From contig BLJB01000127.1 of the NCBI GenBank assembly GCA_013423325.1, forward strand, positions 409,586 through 473,585: 64,000 nt of DNA, given 5' to 3'. Under the pieces are notes generated by a model that saw only the letters and a program-made list of their open reading frames with translations, was not told the origin of the DNA and did not search any database. Source of the DNA: Usnea hakonensis (taxonomy: Eukaryota > Ascomycota > Lecanoromycetes > Lecanorales > Parmeliaceae). Within the stretch, counting starts at the first letter, position 1. Every line of letters starts with the position of its first letter. Positions 22,502-34,100 of the stretch are shown one piece after another. A program made the position numbers and the translations under genes.

Positions 22502-25015
22502 GATGACAGAAAGGAGAGGAGAACGATATTTGCAAAACGCAGCCTTGGCTTTATTTTGAAGCAGAGAAAGTGATATTGTTATACTCGACAAAGTTCCTCG
22601 ATAGCTCTTGTAGGAGATGCTAGAATAGCAAGCCCGGTGTTAATTCTCACTCACTCATATGTGGGAGCATACGCACATTTAGCCGAGATGATGACGTTAC
22701 TTGGACCCCCGCCTAGAGATTTACTCAAGAAAGGGCGAAAGACTTCACTATATTTTGATGCAAACGGTAAGTAGACGACCCTCCTAGTTCTCCTCGGATA
22801 ATACTCGAGAAATGACTTGACTCTCAGCCGAGATTCTGAGCGGCCGTTCCTACACATCTGGGAGATCTGGCGCTTGAAGATACTACCTCGACACTAGAGA
22901 CGAAAGAAAGGGAATGGTTCTGTCGCTTTGCCAGGGAGATGCTGCGATGGATGCCAGAAGACCGCGAGACAGCCAACAGCTCCTTAATGATCCGTGGCTT
23001 CAGATTTATTCGTGGTCACGCATGAAGCAATCTTTGTAGAGGCGACCTTGAACAGCTTGGTATTTATTACCAAACCCTTGCGAATTACTGCTTCCCAGAG
23101 CGGTAATCCTGCACTGCTTCGTCCAAAAAAAAAAAAAAAGCGGTACTTGAGGAGCAGGGACGAGTTATTATGGAGATTGATGGGAAGAGTACGAGTTCGC
23201 CTTGGAAAGGGTTGGGTCGGGTCCACTTTCGAATCCCATTATCCATCCTGCACGCGGGTCGGTAATGGGAGGGTCAGCTAATTATCTTAAGGGCTGATCG
23301 GGACTCGGATTTCACCATTCACGTCGCACAGCATAAAAGTGTCGTCTTTGAAGTTTACGTCTGGAAACGCAGGAGGTCAGCGAGCAGGAGGAATACGCGT
23401 TCGCCCAGTAAATAGGGAAGTGGTTTCATGGCAGCGTGCGTGGCTGAAGTCGCTGTGCAAACGTGGGTCTGAGCCGGTAATGGCATTGTTCGTGGTCGGG
23501 CGAACACGATGCCTAAATTATCGTTGAATTATGGAATGATTTGACGGAGTATCAGACGGAATAGGCGACGAAATTGCAAGCATTTTTCGGTAGCATGAAT
23601 TGGTTGTTAGACAATCTAGGGATGTCAGGAACCAAGGCAGCGCGGCGAAGTCTCTGGTGCAGGAATTAATGTCCGGGCAATTGTGTGAAATGTCGGCGAT
23701 GCAGAGGCGGAGAGTCTGACTGAGGAAATAGAAGAAGTTGATGAGTAGACATTGAAAAATGATCTTTCGCCGTGATTGAAGTTGGGAATTGATAAGTGGC
23801 AACGATAACAATTCAGTCGTTCCGCTTCTAAGCGTCGGAGAAAAATACAGGACCGACGCGAAACGAGAGACGATAATGGCATGATTTCAAGAGTAGTACC
23901 GGCATCCTTCGATGCCGAAATCTGGAGAATTCTAGAGGCGTTCTCCCATAGCCCACCGGCCATCGCGCCACAGCCTTCTACCTCCCGGAATTCGAAGTGC
24001 CGTCTTGAAGCCCCGAATTCATAGTGCCCCGCCACCGCGGCCACTATCATACGTCCTCCATAGATGCCAATACGCTGACGAGTATTGTGGCTCAAGGAGC
24101 GTGATTACCTTCAGACGACGATAATTAGGTTTTGGTTCCACCTCTTAGTGAGCTTGGCTACCTATTGCCAAGCAAGCGATGTGGAAGAAGAAGATACAGT
24201 CAGTGCTGATAGAAATGCTATGCTTTCCCCTTTTTGAGAGGATGAGAGGGAGGCAGCCCAATGACCCTGAAGTCTGGCCACTTGTCTTGGATCTGTGAAA
24301 CATTGTTTTGGATGCTGCAAGAAGTCTGAGGATTGATGGTTTTGGAACGGTAACAGGTCTCAGGGAAGAAGCAGGTCCTTTAAGATAAAGTAATCAACGG
24401 ATAAAATATCCAGGCAGAGTGACAGACAGAACGAGCAATGATTGGAGCCTTAGAGGAAAAGGATGTTCGTCTATCCGCTGCATGACAGGGTCCTTTTGTT
24501 AGCGCTCTTCTTAGCTCGGGCGGTTGTGTGTAGGGTTAGATTTGTATAGACCTAGTCACCTAGTAAGATTACTTCAACCTGTTAAAACTCTTGGAGCCCC
24601 GTCTCCAGTATGGCCAAGACACGCGGGGCGCGTAGCTTGTTTGAGTCTGGAGTCCAGAGTCCATATCGTGATGACAGCAAGGCTATTTCCAGGCAATACA
24701 AACGCTTGGAAATGTTAGACTATGCTCGAAGGCTTTACAAGGCTTGCGCACTGTGGGGGGAACTCAATATGATCGGCAAAGGCAAGCATCTGCACAGCCT
24801 CTCTTGGCGACCGGATAGGAACCCATTAACCACCGCGTACCTCCTCAGCCCGAGCACTGCATCTGACGAGATATTCGCCTTCTACGCAGGATTTATCCTC
24901 CTCCATCAGCTTCACACAGCCTTTTCTGCCTTGCACAGAATACATACGCTCCTTTTCAGCTGCGTAGACGAGTCCGAAGACTGATTTCTTCTTTTACACT
25001 CCTACCAAGTACAAC
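22502..25015. other. 2.5-kb intergenic region, no confident gene
   Basis: Holds the promoter of the galacturonate reductase and the 5' region of the Ca2+ ATPase. It contains a run of 15 A at about 23126-23140. A 156-codon minus-strand frame (23625-24095) and a 124-codon plus-strand frame (24610-24984) are open but match nothing I know; the latter ends 31 bases before the ATPase ATG and may be leader sequence. Confidence 0.5.
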
Positions 25016-28000
25016 ATGACTTCTAATACATTGCTCGTCCCTCCAATTTCTACACATAGAACAGTTGGTCAATCTGGCAACCCCCATAGCGACCGCACTG
25101 ATATGTCGCAGTCACTACATCATGAAGGTCATGCAGCAAGTCTCGACCCAGAGGACCCTACTACAGATACCACCTTGTCCCTTCAAGTGCCTCCATCGCC
25201 ATCGCGCTCCTTGGGCGGTAGCACTTTACGATCAAGATCAGATTCATTTAACTCTGAGGCGGAAACTGCAAGGTCGAGAGCAACTTCTTTTAATTCGACA
25301 ACAGAGACTGCGGGGTCGAGAAAGAGTTCCGATAATCAGACAATTAGGTCGAGATTTGAGGGGGATGACCTGCCTCCAGAAGAAGTCTTGCGGCCTGACA
25401 AAGGCAATGAGAATGATTTTGAAGTAGCCAACAATCCATTCGCATTCTCACCAGGTCAATTGAACAAAATTCTCAATCCGAAGTCACTCGCTGCGTACAG
25501 GGCGTTAGGAGGTCTCAGAGGCTTGGAGCGGGGGCTACAAACAGATGTGGTAGCTGGTCTAAGCGTGGATGAGGTATCAATACCTGAAAGAATCAGCTTT
25601 GTGGACGCGACTCAGTGCGCAAGAACAAAAAAGCCTCCAAATGCTGGGATGGTGATAGCGCAGGATGTGATGGTTACAGATCATGAAGTGAAAGGCCAAT
25701 ATCACGACCGGATACGGATTTTCAAGGATAACCGATTACCAGCAAAGAATTCTCTCAGTATTTGGAAACTGTTTTGGAACGCCTTCAATGACAGAGTATT
25801 AATAATTTTGACCATTGCAGCGGTCATCTCATTGGCCCTCGGCATATACGAAGCCGTAGGTCAAACGCCAGATCCTGGGCAAGGTCCATCGCTGGACTGG
25901 GTCGAAGGCTTGGCGATCGAAGTTGCTGTTGTAATAGTGGTGATTGTGACTGGCTTGAACGACTACAGACGAGAAAAACAATTTGTGGCACTCAATGCGA
26001 AAAAGGAGGACCGACAGGTCAAAGCCATACGATCGGGGAAATCGGTCTTAATTTCTGTTTTTGATGTCATGGTTGGCGATGTTCTCCACCTAGAATCCGG
26101 CGATTCCATTCCGGCGGATGGAATTCTGATCAATGGTCATGGCATCAGATGCGACGAGTCTTCAGCTACTGGAGAATCAGACGCGATGAGGAAGACTGGT
26201 GGCCAGGAAGTTTGGAACTGTATCGAAGAAGGAAATGCCACTTCGAAGTTGGATCCATTCATCATCTCCGGCAGCAAAGTTCTTGAAGGCGTGGGAACGT
26301 ATTTGGTCACTTCGGTTGGTGTCAATAGCAGTTTTGGAAAAGTCATGATGGGTCTGCAGACCGAGAATGAAGATACCCCGTTACAAGTCAAACTCGCGAA
26401 TATGGCCAATTGGATAGGGTATCTTGGGACCGCAGCAGCTGGGCTTCTTTTCTTCATTCTGCTCATTCGATTTCTTGCCGGACTGTCTGGCAATTCGGAT
26501 ACTCCTGCTATGAAAGGATCGACATTCCTAGACATACTTATCGTTGCGATCACCATCATTGTCGTGGCTGTTCCGGAGGGCCTTCCTGTGGCGGTTACAC
26601 TTGCTTTATCATTCGCTACCAAGAAGATGCTCCGGGAGAAAAATTTAGTACGCCATTTGCGAGCTTGTGAAACGATGGGCAATGCTACAACAATCTGCTC
26701 AGACAAGACTGGTACCCTCACCCAGAACAAGATGACAGTCGTCGCTGGCATCATTGGTTCAAAAGTCGAGTTCGCCAGAGAGGTGGATAATGACAAGGAA
26801 CGTCAAGTCATTCCATTCTGTGCCGCGTTTGAGCGATTATCGTCGATTTCACGAACACTCTTTCTGCAGTCCTGTGCGATCAACTCCACTGCTTTCGAGG
26901 GAGAGGAGGACGGAAAAAGTACTTTTATTGGTTCCAAGACAGAGACTGCAATACTGGTAATGGCTAAGGAGCAACTCGGAATGGGACCAGTAGTCGAAGA
27001 GCGAAACGGCGTTGAGATCGTGCAACTTATACCTTTTGATTCGGACCGCAAGTGCATGGGTGTGGTTGTTCGACTTGCGTCAGGCACTTACCGTCTCATG
27101 GTCAAAGGTGCTGCAGAGATACTTCTTGAAAAAGCGACTTCAGAACCAGTCGATACAGCCGAAGAAACTCTTCATCAATGCGCTCTCACAGACTCCTCCA
27201 GAGCCCGAATTTCTGCAAGCATTGACGAATACGCTCGGAAATCACTACGGACCATTGCCATGCTTTATAAGGATTTCCAACAATGGCCGCCACTTGATTC
27301 ACGTACCTTGGACGAGGACAGGAAAGTCCCTCTTTTTGAAGACATCTTCTGCGATATGACATTCCTCGCTGTCATTGGCATTCAAGACCCTCTGAGAGAC
27401 GGTGTCGCGAAGGCAGTGAAGCAATGTCAAGACGCTGGAGTCAAGGTTCGGATGGTCACGGGAGACAACGTAATGACAGCCAGCGCGATTGCCATAGAGT
27501 GCGGTATCAAATCACCGGATGGACTTGTTCTGGAGGGACCCAAATTTCGCCAGATGTCTGACGAGCAGATGGATAAAGCTATTCCCCGGCTTGAAGTTCT
27601 CGCCCGTTCCTCTCCAGATGACAAACGCATCCTGGTCGCCCGTCTCAAGCACCTCGGTGAGACCGTAGCTGTTACTGGCGACGGCACGAACGATGGACCC
27701 GCCTTGAAGACTGCAGATGTAGGCTTTTCAATGGGCATAGCTGGCACGGAGGTTGCCAAAGAAGCCAGTGCCATCATCCTCATGGATGACAATTTCTCTA
27801 GCATCGTCAAAGCTATCATGTGGGGCCGTTCAGTCAATGACGCTGTTGCTAAGTTTTTGCAATTCCAGATTACGGTCAATATCACGGCAGTAGTCCTAGC
27901 CTTCGTCTCTGCGGTGTCATCCCCAGACATGCACTCCGTCCTCTCGGCCGTTCAACTCCTGTGGGTAAATCTCATCATGGACACGTTCGCCGCTCTTGCT

Positions 28001-28777
28001 CTGGCAACTGATGCCCCAACCGAGAAGATCTTGGATCGCAAACCCACACCTAAGCGCGCGGCGCTAATCACGACAAACATGTGGAAGATGATCGTTGGCC
28101 AAGCCATATATCAATTAATCGTTACATTTGTCCTCTACTTTGCCGGGTCTTCGATATTGGGATATTCGAAGAGCGATTCAATCCTCCAGACCGAACTGGA
28201 CACAATAGTGTTTAATACTTTTGTCTGGATGCAAATCTTCAACGAATTCAACAATCGACGGCTCGACAACAAATTAAACATTTTCGAAGGTGTTCACCGC
28301 AATGCCTTTTTTATCGTTATTAATATCATCATGGTCGCCGGTCAGATCATGATTATCTTCGTTGGCGGCGCGGCTTTCCAAATCAAGAGAATAGACGGCA
28401 CGCAATGGGCTATATGCATACTGTGTGCGCTTCCATGCCTTTTGTGGGCCGTTTTCCTTAGATACATACCCGATCGATATGCTGCAGCAGTATTTGGCTT
28501 TGTCAACAATGTCTGGCTTGCGCTCGCGCGACCGCTCCTCAAGGGGTTGAACGTGTTATTCAGGCCTGTCGCTCAAGCTTGGCGAGCCACAAAGCGCTTC
28601 ACCCAACGGACCACAGCGAAAGTGCTACGCAAAAAGCGGGCCACAAACGACACCGCAGGCAAAGACGAGGAATCCGGACTCGGGATCAACATGGGGGAAT
28701 TCTCCTCACCTACTTCTCCGGTGACGCCGTCGGAGCTGCCCTTGCAACCTCCGCCTATCACACTTACGACTGCATGA
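25016..28777 (+). CDS. PMC1: PMC1-type Ca2+-transporting P-type ATPase
   Basis: 1253 residues, single exon. It pumps cytosolic Ca2+ into the vacuole (P2B class) and lowers Ca2+ after calcineurin signalling. The first 200 residues are Ser-rich and soluble, followed by an NPFAFSPGQL motif typical of fungal PMC1 proteins. Landmarks are all intact: TGES with Thr385, the VPEGLPVAVTLALSFATKKM Ca2+-site helix with PEGL at residue 520, the phosphorylated Asp563 in DKTGTLTQNKM, the GDGTNDGPAL hinge at 888, and QLLWVNLIMDTFAALALATD in helix M6. About ten membrane helices are visible. The C-terminal tail (about 80 residues) is basic then Ser/Pro-rich; unlike animal PMCA no calmodulin-binding site is evident. 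A 219-codon frame on the other strand is an antisense shadow. Transcribed toward the RabB gene; the two converge. Confidence 0.95.
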   Translation: MTSNTLLVPPISTHRTVGQSGNPHSDRTDMSQSLHHEGHAASLDPEDPTTDTTLSLQVPPSPSRSLGGSTLRSRSDSFNSEAETARSRATSFNSTTETAGSRKSSDNQTIRSRFEGDDLPPEEVLRPDKGNENDFEVANNPFAFSPGQLNKILNPKSLAAYRALGGLRGLERGLQTDVVAGLSVDEVSIPERISFVDATQCARTKKPPNAGMVIAQDVMVTDHEVKGQYHDRIRIFKDNRLPAKNSLSIWKLFWNAFNDRVLIILTIAAVISLALGIYEAVGQTPDPGQGPSLDWVEGLAIEVAVVIVVIVTGLNDYRREKQFVALNAKKEDRQVKAIRSGKSVLISVFDVMVGDVLHLESGDSIPADGILINGHGIRCDESSATGESDAMRKTGGQEVWNCIEEGNATSKLDPFIISGSKVLEGVGTYLVTSVGVNSSFGKVMMGLQTENEDTPLQVKLANMANWIGYLGTAAAGLLFFILLIRFLAGLSGNSDTPAMKGSTFLDILIVAITIIVVAVPEGLPVAVTLALSFATKKMLREKNLVRHLRACETMGNATTICSDKTGTLTQNKMTVVAGIIGSKVEFAREVDNDKERQVIPFCAAFERLSSISRTLFLQSCAINSTAFEGEEDGKSTFIGSKTETAILVMAKEQLGMGPVVEERNGVEIVQLIPFDSDRKCMGVVVRLASGTYRLMVKGAAEILLEKATSEPVDTAEETLHQCALTDSSRARISASIDEYARKSLRTIAMLYKDFQQWPPLDSRTLDEDRKVPLFEDIFCDMTFLAVIGIQDPLRDGVAKAVKQCQDAGVKVRMVTGDNVMTASAIAIECGIKSPDGLVLEGPKFRQMSDEQMDKAIPRLEVLARSSPDDKRILVARLKHLGETVAVTGDGTNDGPALKTADVGFSMGIAGTEVAKEASAIILMDDNFSSIVKAIMWGRSVNDAVAKFLQFQITVNITAVVLAFVSAVSSPDMHSVLSAVQLLWVNLIMDTFAALALATDAPTEKILDRKPTPKRAALITTNMWKMIVGQAIYQLIVTFVLYFAGSSILGYSKSDSILQTELDTIVFNTFVWMQIFNEFNNRRLDNKLNIFEGVHRNAFFIVINIIMVAGQIMIIFVGGAAFQIKRIDGTQWAICILCALPCLLWAVFLRYIPDRYAAAVFGFVNNVWLALARPLLKGLNVLFRPVAQAWRATKRFTQRTTAKVLRKKRATNDTAGKDEESGLGINMGEFSSPTSPVTPSELPLQPPPITLTTA

Positions 28778-29871
28778 GTGGGTCTTGTCGATGTTATATG
28801 AATTGTACGAATCGGAAGCGCTATGAATACGTAAAGTCCGGTTTTTTAAACAGCGTCGGCGCTGGTGGATGAGTGGCGTTTTGTCTTTCGATGCATCACC
28901 ATATTTGAGTATGGTGGAGGGCGTTTGGGAAACTTTGAATAGATTGTGAAGAGAGCTTGGGAGTTTTTGGACGCTCATGCGTAGCATTTTTGTTTTCTCT
29001 TTTCGGCATTGGATACATATCTTTGTAGTTTTGTGTGAGAGTGGGCAGAATTGTACATAAACCTTCTTGATCATTCATATACATACCATACATAAGAGAT
29101 ACAGCTTTCTTCGTGATCCTTCCTTTGCGGTCCTCAAATGAACATCGTTTTTACTTTCTGTTCTGGTAAAGCTCATTCCTTCCTGGTGATGATTCTGAAG
29201 GGGACCTGTCCTGCTTGCTAGGTAGTGCGTGGCCTCGGAGCGAAGCACGAGTCTGTTCATTCGCGCGTGGTTTCTGGTTGGTGTCTTCGCGGTTTGGTGT
29301 TGGGGAAATTGGGGTGGGGAGGGGGAAAAGGGGGAGAGGGGGTTTTCTGCTGGGGTGTGATTTGGAGGGTGATGGTGGTGGGGTTGTTGGGAGGTTGGGA
29401 GGAAGGGAAAAGAGGAAATGGGTTGAGTTGGAACCCGCACAAAAAAAAAAAGCTGTTGGATCCGTGGAGATGGGCAACCAATGTGTCTCTCTCGCTCTCT
29501 CGAATTCTCGGGTGCGTACATACACATACACACACACATACAAATGAGGTGTAACATATATTCCCAGAAAAACGAGTCGGTCCTGCACAGAAATATAAGG
29601 GGGTGTTCGTATGAAAGTGAAAGGAACCTCGAGAATATATATTACTTTACGTACACACATTCCTTTCTGTACGGGATAAAGTTCTGTATAGAAAGAAGAA
29701 GAAAAGCATTATTGTAGATGGATGGGGCTCTCGAGGAAAAATATCAATACCCACGCTCGGGAAAAGAAAAAGTCCCAAAAACTCCTCCGGAACGCACTCC
29801 TGCGCATTCGCTCCTGCAGGTGTAATGGTTCGCCTTCCGTTTGTCATTTGTCGTCGCCGTCGTCTGTCTGT
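28778..29871. other. Convergent spacer between PMC1 and RabB genes
   Basis: 1.1 kb of 3'-UTR and intergenic sequence. It contains a G-rich tract at 29302-29420, an A-run near 29440 and a CA-type dinucleotide patch near 29520-29545. No coding frame was recognised. Confidence 0.55.
29302..29420 (+). repeat. G-rich tract with repeated G4-5 runs
   Basis: On the plus strand, five or more runs of four to five G fall within about 45 bases (29302-29343), separated by 1-5 bases, with more GGG and GGGG runs to 29420. The spacing meets the usual rule for an intramolecular G-quadruplex. It is low-complexity and non-coding. Confidence 0.6.
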
Positions 29872-30860
29872 CTAGCACGCACACCCATCCTTTGGCCCTT
29901 CTGCTCTCTGATTCAGATTGACCCTCTCCGAGCCCAGAGCCGTTTGACCGGTACCAGCACCGCCCGCGGCTCCGGGGCCCTTGGAGCCCTTCATCTGCGT
30001 TTCCGGAATCGCGTTCGCGATGGCCGTAAACACCTCTTGGACATTCACCCCCGTCTTCGCGCTCGTTTCGAAGAACAAGAGTCCCTCTTCCTCCGCATAG
30101 TCCCTTCCTTCTTTTGTGCTGATTTTCCTCGCATCGCCAGCCTCCTCGGCCGCCTCTCCACCTTCGGCATCGCGTCCGTCACGGGTGTTTGCTTCTCCTG
30201 TAGCTGCGGGGTTCTCGTTTGTGAGGTCGAGTTTGTTGCCTACCAAGGCGATGACGATGCCGGGACTCGCCTGCCGTTGTAGTTCGGCAACCCAGTGTTT
30301 GGCTTTCACCAGAGAGGTGGGTTTGGTGAGATCGTATACAACCAGGGCGGATTGGGCGTTGCGATAGTACATCGGGGCGAGGGAGGCGAATCGCTCTTGT
30401 CCCGCTGTGTCCCATATTTCGAATTTTATCGTGCGGTGGGGGAGATGGGATTTTTGGGTCAGGAAGGCAGCTAGAGATGAGAGTATCAGTTTCGGTCCTC
30501 GGTGTCAAGTGCGCACAGTTTCGTGATGGAGTGTTGAGTGTGACACCAGGGAGTCAGTGTCAGAAGGAGAGCCGAGGGCTAGATGCCGGCGGTATGAGCG
30601 ATATTGAGAATGTATAACGTACCACCGATGGTAGGTTCTTTATTTTCTTGAAAGTCGTTGTTGACAAAGCGGAGGACGAGGGATGACTGCAGCGCGCAGC
30701 AGGTTCATTAGCCCTTTACCATGTCGGTAGTGCCGTTATTTCACCAGTCGTCACAGTGGGGCAAACCAAAGAGTCATACCTTGCCAACGGCCGCCTCGCC
30801 CAGCAGGACCAGCTTGACACTGCTGCTAGGCTTCGGTGGCGCAGCGGGCGAGTCTGCCAT
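29872..30860 (-). CDS. Rab5-family GTPase, RabB/Ypt52 type
   Basis: Small GTPase of early endosomes that recruits tethering and PI3-kinase complexes. Three exons, 30780-30860, 30623-30686 and 29872-30470, give 247 residues. The P-loop LLGEAAVGKSS spans the first intron. Effector loop ENKEPTIGAAFLTQ spans the second. Then come WDTAGQERF (G3), NKLDL (G4) and ETSAK (G5). The C-terminal CAC is a double prenylation motif. Between NKLDL and the G5 motif there is an acidic, Gly/Ala-rich insertion of about 35 residues. Such an insertion is the mark of filamentous-fungal RabB (Ypt52-like) as opposed to RabA/Vps21. The upstream region has a 9-bp microsatellite about 240 bp before the ATG. Exon joints all preserve frame. 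Confidence 0.93.
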
Positions 30861-31101
30861 GATGATAGAAGCCTTATGCAGGTACACGATTTTTTCTTCG
30901 CAGCACGAGGATACGGAGTTGTCCGCGGCTGAGGAATGCAGGAAGACAGCCGGGCTTAGCGCAGGGTGTTGGAGACTGAATATGGAATAGCGATGCGGTA
31001 AGTAAGTGTTGTAGTCTGCATCGATTAGAAAGAGTGAGTGAGCACTACGAGGAAAAGTAAAAGTAGTGTCGAAAAGGCTGGGCTGGCTGAGTAAAAATAG
31101 G

Positions 31102-31164
31102 TACTCTCACTACTCTCACTACTCTCACTACTCTCACTACTCTCACTACTCTCACTACTCTCAC
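31102..31164 (+). repeat. 9-bp microsatellite (TACTCTCAC)7
   Basis: Seven perfect copies of TACTCTCAC, then degenerate TACTCTACTCC-like units and a pyrimidine-rich stretch to about 31240. It lies about 240 bp upstream of the RabB start; on the RabB coding strand the unit reads GTGAGAGTA. Confidence 0.95.
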
Positions 31165-31199
31165 TACTCTACTCCTATCCTACTCTACTTACCTTAGCT

Positions 31200-34100
31200 T
31201 TTTCTTCTATTCTATTCTTTTCTTTTCTCTTCTCTCCCCGTGGCACCGGTGTCTAGGAATCGCGTGGGATGAATACCTTTATGAACTTTGATTGGCTGGA
31301 ATCGTTTCGTGTGGGAAGTGAAATAGTCGGTGCCTGGTGTACTCGTACCCGTTCATGCTCTCTCTCGTCTTTTCTTGCCATGGCGAAGATGACGAAGGAA
31401 ACCCAACTTGGCCTAGCGGTTTTTTGATATGAATCCTACCCTACGGATTTAGTATTGGCTGTGAAATGGATTGGAATTGATCAATCTCCATTTGATGCAT
31501 GGTGGTCTTCTCTGAACTTCCATTTGATTTTCCATTGCATTGCATGCTAGATCTGGGGACTCGGGGTAAAAGGATTAGTGGGCTTTCCAGTAGAGTGCAT
31601 AACAATGTGCGATAATTCACCTTTGCGCCATATAAAAATCCAATCAGGCTCCAATCCTGAGAGTTTATCAAGCGATTGTATGAGAAAGTCTAAGAGTACA
31701 CCGCCAAATATAATGTTACACAAATTGCCAATTCCATGGTGCCAGACTTGCACTTCCGCCAGTCCCGCTGCAGCGTTAACGATGCCCCGAAACCCTCAAG
31801 CCATGACGACCCATTCTTGCTCCTTCCGCGCTGAAAAGGAAAAAAAAAAAGAAGAAACCCGGAACGCTATGTCGAATGCAGTAGACTTTTTGCCTCCGAA
31901 TGCAATGACCGTGAGGTCTTGTGATCTATGTGTGGTATATCCCTAATCCCGAACCCTTTTAATAAAAGCAACTCCGAGGAATGATTTGGTGGCTAGCGAA
32001 TGGACCGATAATGCAAGGGAATTCGTGTTGTGTTGTAAGGGTCGAAAAAGAGGCGCTCGAAAATTCGCTCAATCGCTGCGTATCGTTTGAACCATCGGTG
32101 GTGGTACAATGCTCGAGTAAGGGCGAATGTGGTTGTTGATTATAGTACAAGTGCATGGCGCGAAATTCACACCTGGAGACCGAAACGAAAGGGGAAAAGC
32201 GAATGAATAGTGGCTGAAAATGGAGTCGGTAGGGGATGGTGGGTTGCGAATGGAGCGGATGATTGATGAGCCTGTGCGGTGCTACGTACGTTAGCAGGGT
32301 TCTTGCAGGGCTAGGCAGGTAAGGGTGACTGTGTCCTAAAAAGTACGTACCTCGCTGGGGATCCATTCCTTCCACCTCCAAGGTCCAATAAGGTACACTG
32401 CCACGCTGCTTCCGAAAAGGCGGCAGCTTGCGGAGATTGATTTTTGAGAGCGCGAATAGACAGCAATGTACCCTCGAGACCTTGGAAGGTAGTCATCAGA
32501 CTATCGAGTCTTTGGAGGCGGCTTCGGCTTTGGCACGCCGGTGGTATCGTATGCGCCTCGTCCCATATTCATTGGTGCGTCGATTGCTCTGCAGATCATG
32601 AAAGCGTTCTGAAGTTCTTTGAAGTCGGAGCGTTAGCTGTTGTTGGTTTGTTTTGGATTGTGTTGGTTTGTCTGGAGAAACAAGAAACAGGATGGGGGGG
32701 GTGTTGTGGAATTATATATAGGGAATCAAGAGGTAGACGACGGTGCCGGTTGCTGACCTGACTCACAAATAGACTGGGCTGTGTTTGTTCCTGCACCGAC
32801 TCGTGATGAGAGCTGAGTCGAGAATGTTTACGATCTCATACGATGTAACTATGCATGCAGTAAGATGCGGCTCCGATTCCGAAAGATGCCTCTTTCTTTG
32901 TAAACGTCTAGGATTGTAGTGGAGTATAGTGGGTGGTTTGGACAGTCGTGTAAAGAGGGTAATGGCTCCTCTGGGAATAGAAGCCAGCTTGAGTAATCCT
33001 TTTGGTTTGTCAGGCTTTCGTTTTTCGCTTCGTTTTGAATGAGTATGGTGAGACGGAGCTTGGGTCATGTAAGAGGTCAGGGCGGTGGTAAGTCAATTAC
33101 CGGCGAAAAAGAGAGACTTATGTATGCAAGGTGAAAGAGCGTGAGTAAGTAAGTAGTAAGTGTAAGTAAGTGAGAGCAGTGTATGGTATGGAAATGGAAA
33201 AAGTGACAGGAATAATTATTTTGTGAGCGGATAATTGTGAATTATGATTATTAGGTATGGTATGGTATGGATTTATGATTATTAAGTACTACTGAACGAG
33301 TACTACTACTACTATTGTAGAAAGTAGAAATGCCGGCACCCCTTGAAGCAAGCGAAGGCGAAACCTGGGTGATTGATTATGGACAGTATCAGGTGCCTGG
33401 TGCCTCTTTTGAGACACGAATGAGAAGAAGAGGCAAGTCTTGCGTCAGGGCGAGTTTGGTGTGTGTCTGTGTTTCCGATATCAGGTACCAATTGGAAGAG
33501 GAAGATGCAAGATGACGCAGAGATTGGGTACGACTTTTAAGCCATATTATTATTATTTGCCTTGCCTTCGGATTTTCATCTGATTTTTACAGGGGTCCCT
33601 GCGCCCGTTTCAAGATAGCTACGGCACAAAACTAGCAACGGCTTTTCGAAGGAACTCCAAACCAGCTATCTCAATCTGTTTTAGTCCCTTACCACTATAC
33701 GAGGTATTGGCTACGATGCAAGGTAGCTGATGCCTAGGATTTTCAACAAATACCCCAATCATCTCGAGTATTGTCCTCCTTTTTTTCAGCTTGGGCGCAG
33801 GATGTTTTCTGAACCTTTTTTTTTTTTTTTTTTTGTTTTTTTTTTTTTCCTTTTTTTTTCTTTCTTNNTTTCTTTTATTTTTTTTTTTTTTTTTTTTTGG
33901 TTTTTTTTTTTTACCCTTTCCTTCCCTGCCTCGGGTCGCAAAAGATCCTTGTCTTTAGGGCTCGTTCCTGCATGAGTGGAAAACTTGGTAAGCCACTAAG
34001 ACACCGAAGTTTGATCATACTAGATCATACTAGATGGCGGAAGCAGTCCCGGTAGGTTGGCTAGAACTTAAAATACTTAAATCGAGTATCAGTGTATCAC

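Noticed and set aside
23625..24095. 156-codon minus-strand frame
   Set aside because: No recognisable family, no splice partners and unusual amino-acid mix; treated as chance.
26137..26796. 219-codon minus-strand frame
   Set aside because: It is antisense to the most conserved part of the Ca2+ ATPase, where reading constraints easily create open shadow frames.
32311..32496. Minus-strand frame reading MTTFQGLEGTLLSIRALKNQ
   Set aside because: Looks protein-like over 45 residues, but the upstream extension hits a stop with no clear acceptor or start, and no family is recognised.
33730..33975. Frame of mostly Phe residues
   Set aside because: Translation of the poly-T tract with ambiguous bases; not a protein.
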